DNA of 64,000 bases from the NCBI GenBank assembly GCA_021845925.1, contig JAJZUW010000009.1, forward strand, positions 34,178-98,177, in the 5' to 3' direction. The stretch is from Pseudomonadota bacterium (GTDB taxonomy: Bacteria; Pseudomonadota; Gammaproteobacteria; Burkholderiales; Sulfuriferulaceae). Positions within the stretch are counted from its first letter, which is position 1. Each line of letters opens with the position of its first letter. Shown in pieces: positions 1 through 7,889 of the stretch. A program made the position numbers and the translations under genes. The notes under the pieces are model-generated. The model was not told the DNA's origin, did no database searches, and saw only the letters and a list, made by a program, of their open reading frames with translations.

Positions 1-284
1 GCGTTGCGCGGTGCTCGTCTTCTCGCCGTACCTGTTGTACTGTCTCGAATCCTGCGCTCCGTGCGCCTTGCACTCATCCCCGCTCGCACGCTCAAATGGC
101 CAGGCCGAAATGGCCTGATGGTGATTGCGCGGGGTGGTTGCCGCGTTGCGCGGTGCTCGTCTTCTCGCCGTACCTGTTGTACTGTCTCGAATCCTGCGCT
201 CCGTGCGCCTTGCACTCATCCCCGCTCGCACGCTCAAATGGCCAGGCCGAAATGGCCTGATGGTGATTGCGCGGGGTGGTTGCC
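1..284. repeat. 142-bp direct tandem repeat, two identical copies
   Basis: Bases 1-142 and 143-284 are identical by eye. The next three bases (gcg) begin a third copy, then the match stops. The array starts at the window edge, so more copies may lie to the left. Each unit contains a short hairpin, CAGGCC-GAAAT-GGCCTG (101-117 and 243-259), and a GTAC-N5-GTAC arm pair. The array ends 15 bases beyond the aspS stop codon. The frame through it is open for a while but shows no start signal or protein-like composition, so I treat it as non-coding repeat DNA. Confidence 0.93.
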
Positions 285-299
285 GCGCAGCCTGCTCGT

Positions 300-2078
300 T
301 CAATGCTGGTTTTTGACCGGTTCGGCGGCACGCACGCGAATGTGCAGGTCGCGTAACTGGCGTTCGTCGACCAGATTCGGTGCCTGTACCATGAGATCGC
401 TGGCCCGTTGGGTTTTCGGGAATGCAATCACGTCGCGGATGGAGTCTGCACCGGTCATCAGGGCCACCAGCCGGTCGAGTCCGAAAGCCAGGCCGCCGTG
501 AGGGGGAGCGCCAAACTGCAGGGCATCGAGCAGGAAGCCGAATTTTTCGCGTGCCTGTTCTTCGCTGATTCCGAGTGCGCGGAAAACGTGGTCCTGCACG
601 GTTTGCTGATGAATACGTACCGATCCGCCGCCGACCTCCCAGCCGTTCAATACCATGTCGTAAGCGCGTGAAAGCGCTGCGCCAGGATCGCTTTCCAGCA
701 AGGTTTCGTGACCTGGCTTCGGCGAGGTGAACGGGTGGTGCAGGGCATCCCAGCGCTTTTCGTCATCGTTGTATTCGAACATCGGGAAATCCACCACCCA
801 CAATGGGCGCCAGTCGCCTTCTGTTTTGCCAACCTTCAGGCGCAATGCACCTATGGCATCATTGACGATCTTGCGTCTGTCGGCGCCAAAGAACAGCAGG
901 TCGCCATTCTGTGCGCCAGAACGCGTCATGATTTCGGCCAGCACGGGTTCGGGCAGGAACTTGACAACCGGCGACTGCAGGCCGGTGTCATTCAGCTGGG
1001 TGACATCATTGATCTTGATCCATGCCAGTCCCTTGGCGCCATAGATTTTGACGAATTCGGTCAGGTCGTCGATGTCCTTGCGGGACAGGGCAGCGCCACC
1101 GGGCACGCGCAGAGCGACCACGCGACCATCGTCAAGATCGGCTGCTGCGCGGAATACCTTGAAATCCACGGTTTTCATCAGGTCGGTAAGCTCGGTGAAT
1201 TCGAGCGCAACGCGCAGGTCTGGCTTGTCCGATCCATAGCGATGCATGGCTTCGTGCCAGGTCATGCGCGGGAACGGGTTGGGCAGCTCGACTTGCAGCA
1301 CCTTGGCAAACAGTTCGCGGATCATGCCTTCGACCAGGGTCATGATCTCTTCTTCATTCATGAACGAAGTTTCGATATCGACCTGGGTGAACTCGGGTTG
1401 CCGGTCGGCCCGCAAATCTTCGTCACGGAAACATTTGGTGATCTGGAAATAACGGTCGAACCCCGAAACCATCAACAGCTGCTTGAACAGTTGGGGGGAT
1501 TGCGGCAACGCATAAAACTGGCCGGCATGAACGCGTGACGGAACCAGATAGTCGCGCGCGCCTTCCGGTGTCGAACGGGTCAGCATGGGGGTTTCAACTT
1601 CGATGAAGCCATGCTGGTCGAGATAATCGCGCAGGTTTTTGGCAACCCGGTAACGCAGCTTGAGGTTCGATTGCATCGCCGGACGACGCAGGTCCAGATA
1701 ACGATAGGTCAGCCGGACGTTTTCGGACAGGTTGTCGTCATCCATCTGGAATGGCGGGGTGACCGAGGCGTTGAGGATTTCAATGTCGTGGGCCAGCAGT
1801 TCGACATCGCCGGTTGACAGGCTGGCGTTGCGCGTACCTTCCGGGCGCATGCGGATGCGTCCGGTAATTTTGAGGACGAATTCACTGCGTGTCTGTTCGG
1901 CGGCGGCGAAGCTGTCCGGACGGTCCGGGTCTGCAACCACCTGCAGCATACCCTCGCGGTCGCGCAGGTCGATGAAAATCACGCCGCCATGATCGCGCCG
2001 GCGATGTGCCCAGCCGACAACGGTGACAATCTGGTCCAGATGGGCGCTGTTGAGCGCGCCGCAGTAATGAGTACGCAT
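300..2078 (-). CDS. aspS: Aspartate--tRNA ligase
   Basis: Class IIb aminoacyl-tRNA synthetase of 592 aa, the usual bacterial length, which charges tRNA-Asp in the cytosol. An N-terminal OB anticodon-binding domain (about residues 1-110) precedes the class II catalytic core. Motif 2 is [14 protein letters not shown] (about 218) and motif 3 is [15 protein letters not shown] near the C-terminus, with the bacterial GAD insertion between them. In the anticodon domain the sequence reads [10 protein letters not shown], with His at position 30 where E. coli has Leu. In studied enzymes this His is associated with the non-discriminating type that also makes Asp-tRNA-Asn; that reading is inference. It is the last gene of a minus-strand run after fmdB and the DUF502 gene, with 24 bases between genes. 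The start is the ATG at 2078, with only a weak ribosome site. Confidence 0.97.
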   Translation of the reverse strand: MRTHYCGALNSAHLDQIVTVVGWAHRRRDHGGVIFIDLRDREGMLQVVADPDRPDSFAAAEQTRSEFVLKITGRIRMRPEGTRNASLSTGDVELLAHDIEILNASVTPPFQMDDDNLSENVRLTYRYLDLRRPAMQSNLKLRYRVAKNLRDYLDQHGFIEVETPMLTRSTPEGARDYLVPSRVHAGQFYALPQSPQLFKQLLMVSGFDRYFQITKCFRDEDLRADRQPEFTQVDIETSFMNEEEIMTLVEGMIRELFAKVLQVELPNPFPRMTWHEAMHRYGSDKPDLRVALEFTELTDLMKTVDFKVFRAAADLDDGRVVALRVPGGAALSRKDIDDLTEFVKIYGAKGLAWIKINDVTQLNDTGLQSPVVKFLPEPVLAEIMTRSGAQNGDLLFFGADRRKIVNDAIGALRLKVGKTEGDWRPLWVVDFPMFEYNDDEKRWDALHHPFTSPKPGHETLLESDPGAALSRAYDMVLNGWEVGGGSVRIHQQTVQDHVFRALGISEEQAREKFGFLLDALQFGAPPHGGLAFGLDRLVALMTGADSIRDVIAFPKTQRASDLMVQAPNLVDERQLRDLHIRVRAAEPVKNQH

Positions 2079-2102
2079 AGGGAACGGAATTTCTGGTAAG
2101 GG

Positions 2103-2714
2103 CTATTGGTTGGAATGCGGGTGTGGTTTTTCCGGGGTCGTCATGACACCCATCGACACGATGTATTTCAGCGCGTCATCCACGCTGATGTCCAGTTCCA
2201 TGACATCGGAACGTGGAACGAAAAAATAGAAGCCATTCACCGGGCTCGGCGTGGTCGGAATGAAAACGGCCACATGTTCGTCCGGCAACCGCGACGTGAC
2301 GCGGCTCGGGATATTGGTCTGGAATGCAAGCGACCAGCTTTCCGGATGCGGATAGCGGACCAGCAGTACCCGGCGAAAGGCATTGCCATTGCCGGACAGC
2401 AGGGAATCGGACACCTGCTTGACGCTGTAATAAATCGATTTGACCACTGGAATGCGTGCAAGCAGCTTTTCCCACCATTGCACCAGTCGCAGACCGATGA
2501 CATTGGTCATGATGATGCCGGAAATCAGGATGACGCCCAGCATCAGTACCACGCCAAGTCCGGGAATGTGCACGCCGAGCCAGGCCTGGGGTTGCCAGGA
2601 CGCCGGCAGCAGCAGCAGGCTCTCGTCCAGCGTGCTGATGATGGTGGTCAGTGCGTACAGGGTAATGCCCAGCGGCACCCACAGCAGCAGGCCGGTGACG
2701 AAATACCGTTTCAT
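2103..2714 (-). CDS. DUF502 family membrane protein
   Basis: A 203-aa protein that begins with a membrane segment (FVTGLLLWVPLGITLYALT) and has a second one at about residues 52-75 (VVLMLGVILISGIIMTNVIG). A soluble part follows with the family-typical stretches IPVVKSIYYSVKQVSDSLL and VFIPTTPSPVNGFYFFVP. This is the pattern of DUF502, a widespread bacterial membrane family without an assigned reaction. It sits between fmdB and aspS on the same strand with short gaps, an arrangement common in betaproteobacteria that suggests co-transcription. No function can be named from sequence. Confidence 0.9.
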   Translation of the reverse strand: MKRYFVTGLLLWVPLGITLYALTTIISTLDESLLLLPASWQPQAWLGVHIPGLGVVLMLGVILISGIIMTNVIGLRLVQWWEKLLARIPVVKSIYYSVKQVSDSLLSGNGNAFRRVLLVRYPHPESWSLAFQTNIPSRVTSRLPDEHVAVFIPTTPSPVNGFYFFVPRSDVMELDISVDDALKYIVSMGVMTTPEKPHPHSNQ

Positions 2715-2729
2715 GCAGGACGTGCCGGA

Positions 2730-2966
2730 TCAGGACACGCAGGCCGGGCAGCCACCGCTGCCGCAGGCCGGAGCATCGGCAGGCTTGTTCTTGAAATCGG
2801 TCGCATAGTAACCGTTGCCTTTGAGTTGGAAGCCGGCGGCCGACAACTGTTTGCTGAATGTGGTCTGGCCACATTGCGGACAAACGGTGAGTTCGGCATC
2901 GCTCATTTTTTGCATGACGTCCTCAGTGTGGCCACACTGGGCGCATTTGTACGCGTAGATAGGCAT
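2730..2966 (-). CDS. FmdB-family zinc ribbon protein
   Basis: A 78-aa protein starting MPIYAYKCAQCGH, the standard FmdB opening. Two CxxC pairs (CAQCGH and CPQCGQ) form a zinc ribbon, and a Gly/Cys-rich tail CGSGGCPACVS follows. I chose the ATG at 2966 over the upstream ATG at 3017. It matches the family start exactly and has a GGAG ribosome site, while the 17 extra residues do not look like protein of this family. FmdB-type proteins are described as putative regulators, but the molecular role is not settled. It heads the fmdB-DUF502-aspS run. Confidence 0.93.
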   Translation of the reverse strand: MPIYAYKCAQCGHTEDVMQKMSDAELTVCPQCGQTTFSKQLSAAGFQLKGNGYYATDFKNKPADAPACGSGGCPACVS

Positions 2967-3254
2967 GATGACATCTCCGGATTCAGGTTGGACTGGGCAA
3001 CTGCAGGCAGGTTGCATAAACAGATGCTTATTCTACTGCTTTCCCGACTGAATTTGAATGGCAGAGGGCTGCATTTTGATGAAATGACCGGTTTTGTCTG
3101 GCTGTCAGGGCGAGGTCAGCGCTTTGATGCATTATTCCTGCTACTGCCGGTCTGCTGAGTGGCAGTGAATATTTCGGTGCGGCCGTCTGGTGAATGTCAT
3201 GGCGTGCTGCTATTCTGGTGCGCGATACGACTGACCAATCAAGGTGATACGCAA

Positions 3255-3752
3255 ATGAAAGAAACACGTGTGTTCGCAGCAACCCGGGCAGGGGTGCATC
3301 TGGGGGTCATGGGCATGGTACTGACCGGGCTTTTGCTGGCATCTGGTTGCAGCAATGGCGAAGATACCCATCCCGGCCAGCCGGTGACGCATCGCAAGAT
3401 CCTGTTCAAACAGATGGTGCGTACGCTCGAACCGATGGGGCTGATGGTGCGTGGCCGGAGAGACTATGATCCTGCGCAGTTCATCGTGCTGGCAGGACAG
3501 CTCAAGGATCTGAGTACCAAACCCTGGGTCTATTTCACACCCGACAGCAATTACCCGCCTACCCGTGCCAAGCCGGATGTCTGGGACAAACCGGCTGACT
3601 TCCGCGCCGCACAGCAGAAGTTCATCAATGCTGCCAATGCGCTGGTTACTGCGGCCCAGTCCCGCAATATGGATACCATCAAGCCGTCATTTGCGGCGGT
3701 GGAATCCAGTTGCAAGGCCTGTCATCAGCAGTTTCGTGGCATTCCGCACTGA
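3255..3752 (+). CDS. Cytochrome c' family lipoprotein
   Basis: A 165-aa protein with an N-terminal lipoprotein signal ending LLLASGC (lipobox Cys at about residue 33), so it is probably anchored in the periplasm by lipid. The mature part is a four-helix cytochrome c' domain with the C-terminal heme motif CKACH just before the end, as in the PF01322 family. Cytochromes c' bind NO and CO at a five-coordinate heme and are linked to NO tolerance in several proteobacteria. Start ATG 3255 has AAGGTG upstream; a longer frame from 3159 has no ribosome site and would bury the signal peptide. It converges on a cytochrome b561 gene, a likely electron partner (inference). Confidence 0.9.
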   Translation: MKETRVFAATRAGVHLGVMGMVLTGLLLASGCSNGEDTHPGQPVTHRKILFKQMVRTLEPMGLMVRGRRDYDPAQFIVLAGQLKDLSTKPWVYFTPDSNYPPTRAKPDVWDKPADFRAAQQKFINAANALVTAAQSRNMDTIKPSFAAVESSCKACHQQFRGIPH

Positions 3753-3763
3753 TACGGTGCATT

Positions 3764-3997
3764 GTGGCTGATCTGATCCTGTCGACTGTGGTGTTCTTTG
3801 CGGCCGCCTGGTGGCTGCGGCGTTATCTGGATGATCAGGGTATCCCGCAGGGCATGACCCGCAACCTGATGGTGCTGGTCATCGCCACGACGTTGTCCTT
3901 TGCGGCATCCAGTCTGCTGGCCTGGCTGACTGGTCAGCCGACAGCAGATCAGCAGGTGATGCAGATGGTTGGCAATGTCGCCAGCATGCCCAGATGA
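3764..3997 (+). CDS. Small two-helix membrane protein, unknown
   Basis: A probable 77-aa protein starting at GTG 3764, twelve bases after the cytochrome c' stop. It has two hydrophobic segments, LILSTVVFFAAAWWLRRYL near the start and LMVLVIATTLSFAASSLLAW in the middle, and a short polar tail. The same frame is open upstream into the cytochrome gene, so the start is uncertain. Its position suggests co-transcription with the cytochrome. I do not recognise a family. Confidence 0.6.
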   Translation: MADLILSTVVFFAAAWWLRRYLDDQGIPQGMTRNLMVLVIATTLSFAASSLLAWLTGQPTADQQVMQMVGNVASMPR

Positions 3998-4038
3998 ACG
4001 GAGGGCTGTGCCGGCGCAGAATCGGGTCTGGTCTTGAT

Positions 4039-4704
4039 TCAGCCGGCTGATCGGGCGACCGCATAAACGATGCCCAGGCAGACGGCATACAGGATTCCGG
4101 CCAGCAGCAGACTGGCCGGTTTTGCGTTACAGTCCTCGCAATTGGCCAGTTTGCCGGTGATCATTGGTCTGACCAGATCGGTTTTCTTGTACAGGCGATA
4201 AAACAGGATCGCGAACAGATGCAGGCCGATGAAGACGGCCAGGATGTCGAATGACAGCTGGTGCCAGTCGGTCAGACGGTCGCTCATGTCATCGCCGACC
4301 CAGCCGGCCAGTGGGCCGTGCGTATCGATTGCATCATTGGAAAACAGACCAGTGATGGCGACTGTCAGGCTGGCGGTCAGCAACAGCACGACTGACCAGC
4401 CACCGATGGGATTGTGACCAGCTTGCTGGCCCACGCTGTTGCGGTGAAACAGTGTTCTGGCATAGGCGGCGATTGCCGCCGGACCGCGCAAAAAATGGTT
4501 GAACCTGGACGTCTGGCTGCCAGCGATGCCCCATAGCAAGCGAAACAGCAGCAAACTCAGGGTAAAGTAACCTGCCAGCAGATGAATCTGCATGGCGTTG
4601 TCCAAGAGGCTGCCGGTAATCCAGCAGGTGGCGATACCAGCGACCAGTCCCCAGTGAAACAGTCTGGTTGGCAAGTCCCAGAGCAGATCCGGTTGATCGG
4701 GCAT
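4039..4704 (-). CDS. Cytochrome b561 family protein
   Basis: A 221-aa integral membrane di-heme cytochrome of the bacterial b561/Ni-hydrogenase cytochrome b type. The opening LWDLPTRLFHWGLVAGI has the first conserved His in TM1. Further helices carry HLLAGYF, WHQLSFDILAVFIGLHLFAILFY and a C-terminal helix (LLLAGILYAVCLGIVYAVA). Proteins of this type pass electrons between the quinone pool and c-type cytochromes. Start ATG 4704 has a GGAG nine bases upstream; the earlier ATG at 4713 would overlap that site. It converges with the cytochrome c' gene and follows ppx on the same strand. Confidence 0.9.
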   Translation of the reverse strand: MPDQPDLLWDLPTRLFHWGLVAGIATCWITGSLLDNAMQIHLLAGYFTLSLLLFRLLWGIAGSQTSRFNHFLRGPAAIAAYARTLFHRNSVGQQAGHNPIGGWSVVLLLTASLTVAITGLFSNDAIDTHGPLAGWVGDDMSDRLTDWHQLSFDILAVFIGLHLFAILFYRLYKKTDLVRPMITGKLANCEDCNAKPASLLLAGILYAVCLGIVYAVARSAG

Positions 4705-4724
4705 GGTTAACATCTCCAGTCATG

Positions 4725-6230
4725 TCAGGTTGATTCGTCGGGATGCACGGTCATGCGGAAGCCCGCCTGCTTCCAGATCCGGCTTTCTTCATGCAGCGCG
4801 GCAGTTGTCAGTGGATTGCTGTCCAGCCACGTTGCCGGCAAACGCAGGTCGGCGCCATCGGGATCAAAATTCAATACCGGTTGCAGGTGCTGCGAAACAT
4901 CGCTTCGGCTGCGGTTGAACAGTACCGCCAGTCGCAAGGCAAGCACCATCGCGTGTGCGGGGCTTCCCATGCTGATCATGCCGGACAGTTTGTCCAGGCT
5001 GCCGCGCTGCATCCGGACCAGCATCGACATGCGGGTCTGGTCCTTTTGCGAAAACCCGGGCATGTCCGCATTGGCAAGTATATAGGCGCTATGCTTGTGA
5101 TAACCTGAATGAGCGATGGACAAACCGATTTCGTGCAGTTGCGCCGCCCATTGCAGGTGGTGCTGGTGTTCGGTCAGGCCGGCTGTGTCGATGCCAAGCG
5201 CGTGTCCTGCCCGTTGGAACAGGCGCAGTGCCAGATCGCATACCCGGCGCGCCTGACGGCTGTCGACATGGTAGCGACGCATGAACTGGGTAACCGTTGC
5301 GGTCCGCATGTCATGGTGATGAAAGCGTCCAAGCAGGTCCCATAGAACACCTTCGCGCAGGGCGCCATCGGCGACGGTCATGCGTTCGATGCCAAATTCG
5401 GCAAACAAGCCGCTCATGATGGCAACGCCGCCGGCAAAGACTGGTTTGCGATCGGGTTTCATGCCAGCCAGTTCCAGGCGGTTCTGGTGCCCGCACTGGA
5501 TCATGGCTTCTTTCAGACGAACCAGACCTTCGCGCGTGATCCCCTGGTCTGCCCAGCCGTTCTGGACCAGCACATCGCTGATGATGCGGGCGGTGCCGCT
5601 GGAACCAACGGCTTCATTCCATTTGCCGGCAAATGTTCTGACAATGGTTTGTGCTTCGGCACGTGCCGCGATTTCGGCGGCATGCAGGCTGTGCCGGGTG
5701 ATCTGGCCATCGCCGAAAAACCGGCGTGTGTAGACGACGCAGCCGAGATGGAGGCTTTCCATGACTTGCGGCACCATGCCGGTGCCAATCACGCATTCGG
5801 TCGAACCACCACCGATGTCGATGATCAGACGTGGGTGTTCGACAGCCGGCAAGCTGTGTACAACGCCAATGTAGACCAGTCGTGCTTCTTCCCGGCCGGC
5901 GATGATTTCTATCGGGTAACCAAGCGTGGCTTCAGCCAGCCTTAGAAATTCCGGGGTGTTGTTGGCTACGCGCAACGCGCTGGTGCCGACACATCGCACA
6001 GCGCCTTGCGGCAATCCGCGCAAACGTTCGTTGAAACGGCTCAAACAGGCCAGCGCACGTGTCTGTGACGGTCCGTCCAGCAGTTTGTCGGGGTCCAGTC
6101 CTGCACTGAGGCGAACCGGTTCCTTCAGCGCGTCCAGAGGGTAGAGCTGGTCATCCACCACGCGGGCTACCTGTAGCTTGAAACTGTTGGAACCGAGATC
6201 GACGGCAGCGAGGGTTGTGTATTCGTTCAT
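4725..6230 (-). CDS. ppx: Exopolyphosphatase (Ppx/GppA family)
   Basis: A 501-aa cytosolic phosphatase of the ASKHA fold. The N-terminus AAVDLGSNSFKLQVA carries the phosphate loop. The second nucleotide-binding motif LIIDIGGGSTECVIG lies at about 140. A C-terminal HD-like helical region includes WAAQLHEIGLSIAHSGYHKHSAYI. The length and extra C-terminal domain fit Ppx, which releases phosphate from polyphosphate, or a bifunctional Ppx/GppA acting on pppGpp. Start MNEYTT (6230) was chosen because it matches family starts; ATG 6257 is an alternative and neither has a strong ribosome site. It is downstream of murJ on the same strand. Confidence 0.92.
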   Translation of the reverse strand: MNEYTTLAAVDLGSNSFKLQVARVVDDQLYPLDALKEPVRLSAGLDPDKLLDGPSQTRALACLSRFNERLRGLPQGAVRCVGTSALRVANNTPEFLRLAEATLGYPIEIIAGREEARLVYIGVVHSLPAVEHPRLIIDIGGGSTECVIGTGMVPQVMESLHLGCVVYTRRFFGDGQITRHSLHAAEIAARAEAQTIVRTFAGKWNEAVGSSGTARIISDVLVQNGWADQGITREGLVRLKEAMIQCGHQNRLELAGMKPDRKPVFAGGVAIMSGLFAEFGIERMTVADGALREGVLWDLLGRFHHHDMRTATVTQFMRRYHVDSRQARRVCDLALRLFQRAGHALGIDTAGLTEHQHHLQWAAQLHEIGLSIAHSGYHKHSAYILANADMPGFSQKDQTRMSMLVRMQRGSLDKLSGMISMGSPAHAMVLALRLAVLFNRSRSDVSQHLQPVLNFDPDGADLRLPATWLDSNPLTTAALHEESRIWKQAGFRMTVHPDEST

Positions 6231-6319
6231 GATGCCGTGTGTCGCATGCGTAGGCAAGGCCAGTAAAATCGCACAAAAATACGGTTCCGTCCAGCAGGAA
6301 AACGTGATTCAGCCTGATG

Positions 6320-7855
6320 TCAGTTGCTGTGGCGGACAAACTGGCGCAATCGCACGCCGACCAGCATCAGACTGACAAAATAAGTGGCCATGCCGGCCAG
6401 AACCACGCCGGACAAATGCACGGCGCGCCAGTAAAACGGTGTGCCGGTCCACGGCGATGCCAGATCGGCCAGTTGCCACAGCACCAGCGTCATGACCGCT
6501 GTGGCCAGTATCGTTTGTCCCAGAAACATTGCCCAGCCGGGTTGTGGCTGGTAAATCCGGTCGCGCAGCAGGCGATGAAGCAGAATGCCTGCGTTCATGC
6601 ACGCACCGAGCCCGATGGCCAGTGCCAGGCCGGCAACGCCCAGCGGTTTGATGAACAGCAGATTCATCAGTTGTGTGCTGATCAGGGTGAACAGGGCAAT
6701 CTTGACCGGGGTTTTGATGTTCTGGCGGGCATAAAAGCCCGGTGCCAGAATCTTGACCATGATCAGGCCAAGCAGGCCGAGACTGTATGCCATCAAGGCC
6801 TGGCGGGTCATGCTGGCATCATGGGCGTCAAAATGACCGTATTGAAACAGGGTGGCAATCAGGGGCACCGCCAGTATGGCAAGCGCAGCTGCCGCAGGCA
6901 GCGCCAGGATCAGCGTCAGTCGTAGTCCCCAGTCCAGGGTGGCGGAATACTGGCTGGTGTCATTGTCCGCATAATGGCGTGACAGGCTTGGCAACAGGAT
7001 GGTGCCCAGTGCAACGCCGAGAATGCCGGTCGGGAATTCCATCAGGCGGTCGGCATAATACAACCAGGATACGCTCCCTGTGGCGAGAAATGAGGCAAAA
7101 ATCGTATTGATCAGCAACGACAGCTGCGAAATGGAAACGCCGAAGACGGCTGGTCCCATCTGGCGCAGAATGCGCCAGACGCCTTCGTCGTGACTGCTGA
7201 AACGCAGACGTGGAAGCAGGCCGAGTTGTTTTAGTGAAGGAATTTGCAGCGCTAGTTGTGCCATGCCGCCCAGGATGACACCCCAGGCCAGGGCCATTGC
7301 TGGTGGGTGGCAGTGGGGTGCCAGCAGCAGCGCAGCAGAGATCAGGGCAAGATTGAACAGCACAGGCGTGAATGCCGGAATACCAAACTGGCTCCAGGTA
7401 TTGAGAATGCCGCCCGACAGGGAAACCAGTGAGATCAGCAGGATGTACGGAAAGGTGATCCGGAGCATGCGTACGGTGATGTCAAACCGTTGCGGATCGT
7501 GTGCAAATCCGGGTGCGCTGAGCCAGACCACCACTGGCGCAGCCAGCATGCCAGCCAGCGTCACCAGAACCAGCACTGCCACCAGCCAGGTGGTGACGTG
7601 GTCAATCAGCAGACGGGTTTCCTGTTCTCCGCGACGGTTTTTGTATTCGGCCAGAATGGGCACGAATGCCTGCGAAAACGCGCCTTCTGCGAACAGGCGG
7701 CGCATCAGGTTGGGAATTTTCAGCGCGATGAAAAACGCATCGGTGTACAGACTGGCACCAAAGGTACGTGCCACGATGGTGTCGCGGATGAATCCGAAGA
7801 TGCGGGAGAGCAGGGTCAGGCTGCTGACCCTGGCCAGGGCGTTGAGCAGATTCAT
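6320..7855 (-). CDS. murJ: Lipid II flippase MurJ (MviN)
   Basis: A 511-aa polytopic membrane protein of the MOP/MATE superfamily with the MurJ signature near the start, RVSSLTLLSRIFGFIRDTIVA, and the conserved AFFIALKIPNLMRRLFAEGA (about 41-60). It has about 14 hydrophobic segments through to the C-terminus. MurJ moves lipid II across the inner membrane for peptidoglycan synthesis and is normally essential. The frame stays open upstream into the uvrD end, but MNLLNALARVSS at 7855 is the family start. It lies 34 bases after uvrD. Confidence 0.96.
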   Translation of the reverse strand: MNLLNALARVSSLTLLSRIFGFIRDTIVARTFGASLYTDAFFIALKIPNLMRRLFAEGAFSQAFVPILAEYKNRRGEQETRLLIDHVTTWLVAVLVLVTLAGMLAAPVVVWLSAPGFAHDPQRFDITVRMLRITFPYILLISLVSLSGGILNTWSQFGIPAFTPVLFNLALISAALLLAPHCHPPAMALAWGVILGGMAQLALQIPSLKQLGLLPRLRFSSHDEGVWRILRQMGPAVFGVSISQLSLLINTIFASFLATGSVSWLYYADRLMEFPTGILGVALGTILLPSLSRHYADNDTSQYSATLDWGLRLTLILALPAAAALAILAVPLIATLFQYGHFDAHDASMTRQALMAYSLGLLGLIMVKILAPGFYARQNIKTPVKIALFTLISTQLMNLLFIKPLGVAGLALAIGLGACMNAGILLHRLLRDRIYQPQPGWAMFLGQTILATAVMTLVLWQLADLASPWTGTPFYWRAVHLSGVVLAGMATYFVSLMLVGVRLRQFVRHSN

Positions 7856-7889
7856 GGGCAGGGAAATTCCGCAGAGATGGCTGTCCGGA

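Noticed and set aside
4-501. Open frames across the 142-bp tandem repeat
   Set aside because: They exist because the same sequence is repeated without stops. There is no ribosome site, the composition is Arg/Leu-rich noise, and the frame continues into antisense of aspS.
708-1538. 276-codon open frame opposite aspS
   Set aside because: A shadow of aspS on the other strand in GC-rich DNA; no start signal and no recognisable domain.
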